Origin: Selaginella tamariscina
Taxonomy: Eukaryota > Streptophyta > Lycopodiopsida > Selaginellales > Selaginellaceae
Assembly: GCA_003024785.1 (NCBI GenBank)
Contig: PUQB01000069.1
Location: forward strand, 276,501-340,500
Direction of reading: 5' to 3'
DNA: 64,000 nt
The notes beneath the pieces are model-generated. The model ran no database searches and was not told the DNA's origin. It saw only the letters and a list, made by a program, of their open reading frames with translations. Made by a program: the position numbers and the translations under genes. Shown in pieces: positions 45,628 to 56,285 of the stretch (positions are counted from its first letter, which is position 1; each line of letters opens with the position of its first letter).

Positions 45628-45889
45628 ACGAGTTTTTCATAATTTGCTGGTTGCTGGAGATCGAATAATAATACCCAGTGTATTAATTTATAGAGTTAGA
45701 TTCTTAATCTCGAAACAAAATGGTTATTGAGAAGTCAAGAAATATACACAAGCATGCGAATGAGATCAAAACCTGCCTAGCTTGTAGTTGAAATGAACCT
45801 GCAACACGTACCGCATCCCGTTTTAATACCTAAAACTTCATGTGATGATTCAAAATAACTACTGTTAATGGATTTTTCATACTTCTATT
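45628..45889. other. 3' flank of the Crinkler-like gene
   Basis: AT-rich, no frame. Probably the 3' untranslated region and spacer. Confidence 0.4.
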
Positions 45890-46160
45890 ATTACCGTTGT
45901 ACTGGAGAGACATGGCCGACGAGTAAGAAGTTGAATTCGGTTTTCCCACAGAGGAATCACCACTCCATCCGGCAAAGTCTTGGACTGGAGCTGTTCTTGC
46001 AACACCTTTAGTGCTGCAATTTGCAAATAAATAAATAAAAAGACACCAGTAAACGCAGGGATAATCTATGCACGCTCCCCTCAGTTGTTGCCTTGTATAT
46101 ACTTGTCAGCGTTGTAATCTGCATGAAAGAGCTCGTTCATCTCACCCAGTGCAACCTGCA
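45890..46160 (-). other. Possible pair of orphan exons
   Basis: On the minus strand two exon-like pieces can be joined: GEMNELFHADYNADKYIQ (about 46160-46095, after an acceptor TTGCAG) and ALKVLQEQLQSKTLPDGVV (about 46017-45900, after TTGCAG, ending near a GTAATA donor). The first piece would need a GC donor. The phases agree. I do not recognise the protein; it may be a gene fragment. Confidence 0.3.
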
Positions 46161-46717
46161 ATGCAAGACAATTCAATCTCAGAAAAAAAAAAAAGAAAAA
46201 AAAAAAAAGAAAAAGAAGAAGCAGTATGTGTGGTGAAACAGTAGATTGCACTCTTGGAAACCATGTCCGCGGAAGTTACTGTAAATCCCTACACTCAGTA
46301 AATATCTTCAGATTCTCTATCTTCTAAATAGGTGCGCCTTAGTTTTATAGAAGGCATATATAAATTACTCTTGCAACTGACATGAAGTTTTGCAGGGCTG
46401 GAAAACAATTTAAACAACGAAGCTGAAACTTTGGAGTAATAGGACATTAACTTACGTTTTTGCCAATTTCAAATGTTTGTTCGTTCAATGCTCCAAAACA
46501 CTGCGTAGCGCCCTCTCTCACAAAATCAATTTAAGTTTTTTTCTTGCATTAGTAAGATATTCACTGGACCCATTCAGCAACAAGCAAACTATGAAGAGAA
46601 TGATTATACTATGCGTGTCTTGTAGCAGCTGTTTGATTGGTAGGTGTATAGCGATTATTGATGAGGCTGTATACATAAGATTAAAGGAAAGGCTCTAGGA
46701 GGCTTTAGAAACTTGCA
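46161..46717. other. Intergenic with A-rich run
   Basis: Contains a run of A with scattered G (about 46181-46222). No convincing gene. Confidence 0.4.
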
Positions 46718-47600
46718 TTGTTAGGAATCGAGTACTCTGACATGCAATACGATCCTGGGGTGTCATGAGATCACCAGAGATTCACCTGAAGCTGTATATA
46801 AGGAATCTATAGAAGATGTATAGGATTGCTTTTAAGTAACAGAACGTTCTAGTTTTGATTTTCTAACTTGGTTTCCAATCGTTTCTCTTGTTTCTCTTCT
46901 CTAATGGTATGCATTAGCAATCTTAGCTTGGTGGTGCTGCAAGGCGTCTCCGTCCTCGAAGGAGCAGACGATATGTTCCTGGGTCAAGAACATGACCTGG
47001 CTTTTGATCATGGAAGGAGTCTGATCTGTGGTTTCCCCTGGAGGAGCTGCTTCGGACAGTGGAGCAAGCTCGGGATCCACTTTCCTCACAGATGATGAAC
47101 GCCACCGTTAGAGAAGATCGCACCCTCGTGATTCTTTGGTTCAAATTGGGGTGCGAGTTGATGGCATGAATGCCTGTGAGATCTGAGAGTTCTTGCACTG
47201 CTGCTTTGGGAATCCATCTGCTGCTCGACCCAAGGCTTTGGAGGCTCACATCCAGGCCATGCACTTCACCGGTGATTTCGTTGCTCTCATTGAGAATTTA
47301 CAAAGGAGTTCTTGATCAGGTCCAGCTTGGTGAGATGCACTTGGAACATTTCCTCGGCTTGAGTGGACGTGTGGGGCATGTTGAAGACCATGGTGGTGAT
47401 GGTCTCGTACATGGGATCAAAACAATCACAAAGACCAAGGATCTTGCCACTTTTGTACCAAACAACTCCAACAATTTCTTAGAGCTTGAGCATTTACAGT
47501 GAGCAACAACCTTTGGAGCAATCCTTAAAGTGCGAGCATTATTGAGAGGAAAAAGATATTACACTTTAGAGGAGCATGAGCGATGTCAAATTAAAAATGT
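46718..47600 (+). mobile_element. Copia LTR and gag fragment (same family as the 28.4-kb element)
   Basis: Begins TGTTAGGAATCG and runs through an LTR of about 150 bp (AGATGTATAG, GATTTTCTA), a degenerate primer site (TTGGTTTCCAATC) and a gag fragment from about 46904 (MVCISNLSLVVLQGVSVLEG). It matches the start of the 28.4-kb copia element. The gag is cut by indels and no pol follows. A truncated copy. Confidence 0.75.
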
Positions 47601-47900
47601 ACAACTTTGAACAAGATCATATATACATTGTCTTACTCAAAGGAGTTTTTATGAACCTCAATGTGCGATACTTCCTCGATTTTCCGAACTTCTAAGTGTA
47701 AGTTTTAAACAGCAAAATGACAACGAAAACCCCAAGAAAGGTTCAAATTTGTTCAGAATTAAATCACGGCCGCACCAAGATCAAACCTCAACCGAGGCGG
47801 ATAGTACGCGCTGCACAACGGCTCGCATTCGTGCTCACAAAGAACCCTAAAATAGGGGTCCAAACCCTAGTATATTGGAGCATCAGTTTATGTCTCAACA

Positions 47901-49370
47901 CTCCCCCATAAACTGGTGCTCAAAAGACTCCGAGGCCCCCTCGGAACAAAGCGAACTTGGTCGGGCCAGTGGTTTGGTGAGCACGTCTGCCACCATCTCA
48001 TCCGCAGAAGAATGAGCCACCTTCACCAAACCGCCTTCTACAAGCTCCCGAACATAATGAAACTGAATGAGCACATGCTTGGTCCGTCCATGATAGACGA
48101 GGTTCTTGCTCATAGCAATGTTACTCTGATTGTCACACCAGCTAAGCATGGGGGTTCATTGCACCTCTCCAAGCTCCTGTAAGAGTCCCCGCATCCATAT
48201 AAGCTCCTTGCATCCAGAAGTGAGGGCAATGTACTCAGCCTCTACAGATGAAAGGGCCACCACACTCTGCCTCTTGCTCCCCCACGCAATCGAGGCCTTG
48301 CACAATTCCAAAGAGTAGCCAGTGGTGGACCGAGCTCCTTTGTTTGTCCCCCAACTTGCATCAGTGTAAGTGACCAGCTGAGTGTCACGGCTTGAGAAGC
48401 ATAGGCCATGGTGAGGCGTTCCCTTTAGGTACCTGAGTACATGTTTGGCAACCTTCCAATGGCACAAACTTGGAGCAGATCCAAACTGGCTAAGTAGCAC
48501 AGTGGCATATGCTATGTCCGGTCTAGAGGAAGACGCCATAAACATCAAGCAACCTATGAGGCTGCGGTACAGAATTTCAGAATCACATATCTCTCCTCCC
48601 GTCTGAGGTGAGTTCGGATTGACAGCACCGACGAGCATGGGAGTTTCAACTGGACGGCAGTTCTGCATACCAAATCGAGAGAGAAGAGATTGCACATAGT
48701 GCTGCTGGTGAATCTTCAAAGTCCTAGCTTGCATATCCCACTCAATTTGTAGGCCCAAGAACGTCTTCACCTCTCCCATGTCCTTCATCCGAAACCATTG
48801 TGCCAAACTTGCTTTCAACCTGCCAATCTCGTCTTCATCACCTTCAGTGATGAGAAGATCATCCACATACAGGGCAACAATGATTTGTCCACGACCAACT
48901 CCTCACACATAGACATTGGAATCACTGTGTGTTCTCTGAAAGCCTTGTCGACGCAAAGCTTCATCAAACTTCTGGTACCACACCCGAGAAGCTTGCTTGA
49001 GACCATACAAGGCCTTGTTAAGGCGCCAAGCTCGAGCTGTGTCCCCATGCCCGGGAAAGCCTAGGGGAATACGCATGAAGGTCTCCTCATGCAAATCCCC
49101 ATGCAAGAACGTGGTCTTCACATCCATCTAGTGCACTTGCCACCTCCTGGCGTTAGCAAGTGCCAAGAGTGCACGGACACTAGGCAACTTCACCACAGGC
49201 GAAAATGTCTCCTCATAGTCAACTCCTCGCACCTGGGTGAAGCCTTTTGCCACGAGTCTAGCTTTGTGTTTGACATCCCCAGTCAGGGGATCTACTGTCC
49301 CTTTGAAGACCCACTTGTAGTCAACAAGTCGACGTTGGTGTGGGGCAGCACACTCCTTGAATGTGCAATT
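47901..49370 (-). pseudogene. Copia reverse transcriptase and RNase H
   Basis: Minus strand. RT is recognisable from about 49330 (ARGYTQ-like frame), MDVKTTFLHGDLHEETFM (49127 onward) and LYGLKQASRVWYQKFD, then DDLLITEGDEDEI (48866). RNase H follows at 48350-47930 (VALSSVEAEYIALTSGCKELIWMR, LSWCDNQSNIAMSKNL). A stop or frame change occurs at 49127, 48903/48866 and 48156. Otherwise well preserved. Confidence 0.88.
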
Positions 49371-49409
49371 CTACACTTGTGCATCCACTTTGTCCTGAAT
49401 GGCCCACTT

Positions 49410-50989
49410 TCACTCAAGAGACTCCGCTCCGGTCACCGCATCTTCAAAGGTGGAGGGAACCTTCTCATCCACAAACATGCACATCTCGGCTTCCTCATCA
49501 AGTAGAGAAGTGGCATCTTCCAATACCTTGCGAGAAGGCACTCTCGTGCGTGGTCTGTCTGGAGCTACCACAGGATCCGGCATGCCCCGCCGGCGAGGGA
49601 CATGAGGAGGCCGATCAACCTGCTGCTCAGGCTGTTTAGGTGCCAGCTGCTCATGGACATCAGCATCACCTTGATCACCTCGAGCATCACCTGGTAGTTG
49701 CTCCCCCAGGGCATCAAGGCCACGGTCTTCCCCTACGTCCTCAAAACCAACTGGGCTTAGGGGAGCCAACAAGTCATCGTCAATGAAGGAGTCCACAAGT
49801 TGTTCCGTGGAACGACACCATGTGAGGTCATCCTCAACAAACACCACATCTATGCTGATGATGGTGCATTTGTCCACCGGGTTCCATAGCCTGTATGCTT
49901 TCCGACGCCGTTCATCATCTTGTGCATAACCAACAAAAATCAACTTCTGGCTCTTGGGGTCCAGCTTCTTCCGCATCTGGTCAGGAATATGGGCATACGC
50001 TGTGCAACCAAACACCCTGAGATGGGATACATCAGGCTTCAGACCCGTCCATGCTTGCTTAGGTGTTTTGCCTTTCAATGCCACAGTTGGCAACCGGTTT
50101 TGAACATGCATGGCTGCCGTAATAGCCTCTTGCCAAAACTCCTTGCCCAAATGTGCATGAGCAAGAAGGTTGCGCGCTGCATTCACCAGTATCCAGTTCT
50201 TCCTCTCAGCCATGCCATTCTGTTGGGAGGTGTACCGGGTGGTGACGTGGTGTTGAATACCGACATTCCGACACAACTCTTGCATGGTGGAGTTAAGGTA
50301 TTCCTTATCACCGTCCGTGCGCAAGGCCATAAGCTTCTTGCCAACTTGAGTTTCCATCGCAGCTCTGTACACGCGGAAGGCCTCCACCATCTCATTTTTA
50401 CGACGTAGGAAGAAAAATTTGGTGAGGCGACTGAAGTCATCAATGAACGTAAGAACGTAATGTGCGCCAAAATGACTCGGGACGTCCATGGGCCCACACA
50501 GGTCAGAGTGTACCAGCTCCAAGAGCTCTGAAGAGAGTAGTGCTTTGAAGATCCAAAACTTCGGCGATGATGTTTGCCCAACACACATGATTCACAAAAT
50601 GCATGTGAAAAACCAGGCCTCAGATCCAACCCTTCCACCATGCAGTTGGACACAAGCTTGTGCAGTGCCTTGTGATTTGCATGACCCAACCGGCAATGCC
50701 ACAAATAGGCATCTGCACCAACGACGTTCTCAGCGGCTGCAGTAAGATGAGGGTGTGAGAGAATCTCATACAAGTTTCCACGCCGCCTGGCGTGGAGAAC
50801 TTTCCTCTTAGTCACACGGAAATCCAACTTGTTATATAAATCTGCACCATGACTAGTAAACACGATCGACTTCCCGTCGTCACACAACCTTGCCACCGAC
50901 ATAAGGTTTTTTTGCATGCCTGGGACGTGCAAGGCGTCTTTGAACATCATCTCCCCACCATCCTGAAGTGGGGTGTTAAAGTGCCTCAA
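49410..50989 (-). pseudogene. Copia GAG-pre-integrase and integrase
   Basis: The 50989-50590 part contains the pre-integrase HxxxC region (YLWHCRLGHANHKALHKL, CESCVLGKHHRRSF). The 50588-49410 frame holds the integrase core: VHSDLCGPMDVPS, TFIDDFSRLTKFFFL, ALRTDGDKEY, QNGMAERKNWILVN and the later VFGCTAYAHIPD block, followed by a charged, proline-rich linker. One frameshift near 50580 separates the two. It would integrate the copia cDNA. Confidence 0.9.
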
Positions 50990-51239
50990 CTAGCAATGTC
51001 CAATCAGGCATTGTTTCCCAACACCACACCACTACTCCTTTGAACTGGGATATACTGTTCAAACATTAACTTGTTATTAGTCATGAGGCTAGTACAACCT
51101 GAATCAAGCACCCAGGAGTGCATCTTCCCACTGCTCTCAGTATTGAGGGACTCCTCCACTACAAAGGACTCTTCTTCCCATTCACCTTCTTCACTTTCAA
51201 CACCGACATTAGCCTTCCCATCTACATGGGGGAAGTCCT

Positions 51240-52112
51240 TACCCCAGTGTCCAAACCCTCGGCATATCTTGCATTGGTCATGGCCAAGCCGACCTTCTCA
51301 TCCTCGACCCCTACGTCCTCGTGCACCCTTCTCCGGTTCCCCTTTGAAAGCTACTCGTCCACGTCCACCTTGGCCAGCCCAAGCATTGCCTGAACCGTGG
51401 GCTAGAGGCGGCAAGGGTGCAACAGCATCACGCCCAGCCAGCTCATGCTTGGGAACTCGTCACTTGGCATACATGACTTCATGCAAAGCATTAGTTTTGG
51501 CCTTCTCCTTGCGGAGCAAGGCTGTGGCCACAAGCTTGGCCACCACCGTTTCAAATGTGAGATTGTCCTCACGATTAAGAGCTTCGACATCCCTGTCCCA
51601 CTGAGTAGGGAGGGATCGGTAGAGCTTCACCTTTTGCATGGAATCCGGGATGATATGCTCGTCCCCTTGAGCAGCAAATTCAGCAAAGAGCTGACTCAGC
51701 TTGTTCGCATGCTCCTGCATGTCTCCATCTTCGTAGACACAAGCCTTAAGCTCCGAGTGGATCCGCATGACTTCCATATTGGTCTTTTTCCTGTAGGTGT
51801 CCGACAGCCACTTCCAAACTTCAGCAGGGAACTTGTCAGTATCCACCTTGAGCATAATCCCCAGGCTGAGGTAAATGCAAATGCAGCCCACGGCGTGCTT
51901 AGCTCGCACATTCCACTCTTGATGGATTCTAAGAGTCTCATTAGAGTCGCCCTCCGACGGCTCCGGGTCAGTCCCACGGACGATCCCAGAAACTCCTTTG
52001 ACACGAAGCCGAGTGTACAACAACTTCTTCCACAACAGAAAGTTCTGCCCCTTGAACACAAAGGTTTGCTCCCACACAAGTTTCCAAAGGAATCCTCACC
52101 AGATTCAGCCAT
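51240..52112 (-). pseudogene. Copia gag
   Basis: Starts at 52112 (MAESGEDSFGN). After an early frameshift the main gag frame is open at 52077-51460 (FKGQNFLLWKKLLYTRLR, EVWKWLSDTYRKKTNMEVM, UBN2/gag-type). A degenerate zinc knuckle near 51285-51240 reads CKICRGFGHWGKDF, with F in place of the last cysteine. It would form virus-like particles of the retroelement. Broken by frameshifts between 51460 and 51240. Confidence 0.85.
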
Positions 52113-52281
52113 GGCCTCCCACTAGGTTACATTACACATTGATCCTTACCAAATTCGGTCATGGTCTCCCACTAGGCTACATTACACATTGATCCTTACC
52201 AGATTCGGTCATGGCCTTCCACTAGGCTACATTACACATTGATCCTTACCACTAGGCTACATTACACATTGATCCTCGCCC
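52105..52281. repeat. Tandem 47-bp repeats in the copia leader
   Basis: The unit CCACTAGGCTACATTACACA and on (about 47 bp, with TTGATCCTTACCA and ATTCGGTCATGG) occurs three to four times, the last copy truncated. It lies between the primer site and the gag start of the copia element. Confidence 0.85.
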
Positions 52282-52609
52282 AGATTGGAAAAACTCCGAT
52301 ACCATGTTCAGAATTAAATCACGGCCGCACCAAGATCAAACCTCAACCCAGGCGGATAATACGTGCTGCACAACGGCTCGCATTCATGCTCACAAAGAAC
52401 CCTAAAACAAGGGTCCAAACCCTAGTATATTGGAGCATCAGTTTATGTCTCAACAAAATTGCAAATGCTTTGAAATGAATGTTTTTACCTTGTAACCATA
52501 GTTATATTAATTGAATCTTAAATAATAAAATAAATTAAACTCTTCAATTAGATTACAAGCAAATTTAAAAATAAATGAAGAATGCAGGAAGAAGAAAAAA
52601 GGAATCGTT

Positions 52610-54573
52610 ATGAAGGTAGGTCCTAAGAGATGGTTGCATTTACAAAGGAGTATTTCAGCTTTGGTGGCTGCTGCAAAACAATGTAGCAAGGTCAAGGACT
52701 TGGAAGCCGGGAAAAGAGTGCATTTGGATGCAGTTGCAGCCAAGCGTGAGAGGGATAAGTACGTAGCTGCAGCCCTGATCACAATGTATAGCAAATGTCG
52801 ATGTATGGCACTTGCCAAGGAGGTGTTCGATGGGGTGATCCTTAGAGATGTTGTTACATATAACTGCCTCATTCTGGGATACGTGGACAACGGCGAGAGT
52901 GCTGTGGCTCTGGAGCTGTTTCAGACCATGGACTGTGAACCAACCCATGTTACATATCTTGCTGCTCTCAAGGCATTGGCTAGTGAGACAGGCTCGGACA
53001 AGCAGATGGTCCTGGACAAGGCCATAAGCATTCAGAGACAGGTGACAAAACTCGGATTTGATTCCGAGGTTGCTGTGGCAACTGCTTTGGTGGACGTGTA
53101 TGGCAGATGTGGGAACATGCGATTTGCTAGGGAGGCTTTCGAGAAAATGAGCAGTAAAAGTGTTGTTACATGGAACTGCCTCATCTTGGGTTACGTAGAA
53201 AATGGGCACAACTCGGTGGCTCTGGACGTGTTCACCAGCATGGACTGCAAACCAAGCCATGTCACGTATCTTGGTGTACTCAAGGCGTGCGCCAGTGAGA
53301 GAGAGTCGGAGAGGCTTCACAAGCAGGTGAAAGAGCATGGATTCGATTCCAACACCCTTGTAGCAACTAGTTTGGTGGACATGTATAGCAGACTGAGGAA
53401 TATGCGACAGGCCAGGGACGTATTCCAGGGATGGTTCATAAAGACGTTGCTGCTTGGAACAGCCTAATGTTGGGATACGTGGAAAATGGGGAAAGCTCAG
53501 TGGCTCTGGAGCTGCTCCACAGCATGGACTGCGAGCCAAGCCATGTTACATATCTTATAGCGCTCAAGGCATTGGCCACCGAGAGAGAGCCAGTTCTGGA
53601 CAAGGGCAAGGCCATTCATAGACAGCTCAAGGAGCGTGGATTCGATTCCCACCTTGTCGTTTCCAACGCATTGGTGGCCATGTATAGCAAATGTGCAAAC
53701 ATGGCACTTGCCATGGAGGTTTTCCAGAGGATGACTCGTAAAGATGTTGTTTCATGGACGTCACTTATCCTGGGATACGTGGAAAATGGGGACAATTCAG
53801 TAGCCCTGGAGCTGTTTACAACAATGGACTGTGAACCAGACATGCTAACCTATCCTGCCGTTCTTAAGGCATGTGCGACTCTAGCAGCACTACCAGCTGG
53901 ACGAGTCATACACGCCACAGTTTGCAAGCGCGGACTGGAACAAGACGCTGCAATAGCAAGCGCCTTGGTGGACTTTTATGGCAGGTGTGGCTGCACCGCG
54001 GCCGCCGCAGAGGTTTTCAGTACTATTCACTCCCCGAACATAGTGTCCTGGACTGCACTAGTAGCAGGATACACCTCACTCGCGGACTCCTCTCGGGTGT
54101 TTGGTTTGGTGAAGGAGATACAAGAAGCTGGTATACACATGGATGCCATCACATTCGTCTGTATCTTGACAGCTTGTAGCCATGCGGGTATGGTAGAGGA
54201 GGGTGAGATGTACTTCGAATCGATGCACAAGCATGGCATAAGTCCAACCCTGGAACATCTCAACTGCATGATTGGCATGTTGGGCAGGGCTAACAGAATT
54301 GTGGAGGCATTTGCGATTGTCAACAGCATGCCTTTCAAAGCTGACAAAGTCACGTGGATGACGTTGCTAGTGGCGTGCAAGAAATGGAACAACGTGCAAG
54401 TGGGCAAGGTTGCATTTGATGCATTAGTGGCTAGCGACAGAAAATCTGCAGCAGCTGCTTATGTGATTATGCGTGACATCTATGGGAGTTTAGGAATGTG
54501 GCACGACCGGGAACGAATGGATGCTCAAAGAAAGATACATCAGGCTTCAGGAAGAACTTGGTGGTGCGGATAA
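52610..54573 (+). pseudogene. Second PLS-class PPR gene, one frameshift
   Basis: A paralogue of the 22.2-kb PPR gene. The first frame (52610-53467) begins MKVGPKRWLHLQRSIS, a basic possible transit peptide, and continues with two full modules (SVVTWNCLILGYVENG and similar). At about 53426 one base is missing in CCAGGGATGG relative to the expected codons, and the second frame (53431-54573) continues with three more modules and the same C-terminal region (GMVEEGEMYFESM, VTWMTLLVACKKWNN, DIYGSLGMWHD) before ending. No DYW domain. If the deletion is real the gene is dead; a single G in a G-run is also a typical assembly error. The copia element inserted about 150 bp upstream probably lies in or near its promoter. 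Confidence 0.88.
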
Positions 54574-54732
54574 AGAAAAAGAAATAGTTTATATGAAGTT
54601 TACATTTACTCAAGTGGTATATGAATAAGATAACGATACGTAACTGTTTAATGTTTATTTAATCGGTTTAGTTATATTACAAGTGAACCTGGTTTAACGT
54701 CTTGCTAATAGAGGTAACTGGAGGACAGCTCT

Positions 54733-56144
54733 TTAGAGAGCATGGACCGGGTCTCCACAGCACTCCGCGGGGGTGCTAGATCCTTCTCGTGCAATCGGTG
54801 CCCTTGAAGCCTCTGCATTTGCGATGTGAACACTTCCTCCAAAACCTGTACATAAATATATTACGAATACACACTCATTTGTAACGTATAGCCATAAAAA
54901 GAGAAATACTGTAAAAGAAAATTTACGAAACGAACTAGTACTTACGTCGAGAGCGTTTGAGGAAGATTTCGTGTTGGTCTCTTTGCGGTTCTCACCAAGG
55001 ACACGAAGGATGTCCTGCATTGTGACATTTCATTTCAGAATCGATAACATATACTTATCATACTGTGTGAGCCAGGTAAATGAAGAGACAGCATAAGCTA
55101 TTTACATAAATCTATAATATATCTAAATCTATATCCTGACGGATACTCTTAAACACACACATACCCGTGTCATTCGATCCCAATAACCTCTAACAACAGC
55201 CACAAAAACACGAGTTGTGAAGACTTCGTTGAGGTGTGCTATGGCGTCTTGCAATTGCGCTCTCAAATGTTGCATATCCCCTTCTCTCGTCTGCAATATT
55301 CTCTTCAATTTTGTGCTATGATGCATCCGCGACTGCATCAACGAAACATACAGTTGAAATATAATAAACAGCATACTGTTTGTGACTGTGCATACGTGCG
55401 TCAATGCGTAAAGACACTTACGTTTTCAGCCAACTTCTCAACTATGGCCTGCAGCAGGTTGCGATACTTGGTTCTAAGTGCCACAGTAACTTCACTCAAC
55501 CGTTCTCCAAAAGCAGGAACACCTATATACATCTATGTATCAGATATCATGAATATGAATCTCCAAGCAATTATATATACAACTATGTACCACTCTGGGC
55601 AGGAAGGCATGCAACCCAAGACCTCATCTGCATCTCCAGCTTCGGACGTAGAGTCTCCAACAGCCTCTCGATGGTGTTGAGAACCACACCAAGCTGGCAC
55701 ACGAAACACGGTTGATTTTATGTCTTGTGCACACATAGATAATATACTTTGTAGTAAATGTATATAACGATGCTAAATTCTGCAGTATATAATATGTATC
55801 TGCACACGCACACACAACACAACAGGCACGCGCATGTACACGCGCGCACACACACCTGGTTAGGGACGCTATACAGTGTCAAAGTCCTGCGGCCCGCAAG
55901 CTTCTGCATGTACACGGTCTTAAGCTTTTTGGTAACTGTCACGTCTTTCAAAGGCACAAGCACATCTGCATAATGTTTATCCAGGGCCGTAATCACTGCA
56001 ATCTCCACTTCTGCTATTGCCTGGATTAGAACAACCGTCAGACTTACGAAGAGCAAAAAATAATAGTAGACAAGCACCAATAAATGTAGCATTAGTCGCA
56101 CTAAATATCATCAATACCTTGCTGTAAGTCTTGTGTAATAAGGT

Positions 56145-56175
<31 letters not shown>

Positions 56176-56254
56176 CACAAATCCCCGCACGTACAGATGA
56201 TGAATAAGAAAAATCTATACAGATATAATATATTAAAGGATAAACAAATGGACG

Positions 56255-56285
<31 letters not shown>

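Larger units (their letters stand above)
47750..52455 (-). mobile_element. Nearly complete Ty1/copia element with 5-bp target duplication
   Basis: A 4706-bp minus-strand element with 151-bp LTRs (52305-52455 is the 5' LTR, 47750-47900 the 3' LTR), both TGTTCAG...CTCAACA. The target duplication AAATT is perfect (47745-47749, 52456-52460). The primer site, as complement, is CTCCGATACCA (52294-52304). I count about six differences between the LTRs, mostly transitions. The gene order gag, integrase, RT, RNase H is that of Ty1/copia. It lies about 150 bp upstream of the second PPR gene. Confidence 0.93.

Noticed and set aside
52655-53539. 294-aa antisense open frame over the second PPR gene
   Set aside because: Shadow of the PPR coding strand for the same reason.
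55604-56180. Cysteine- and valine-rich frames made of CA/TG repeats
   Set aside because: Translations of microsatellites (CVCVCV) within introns.
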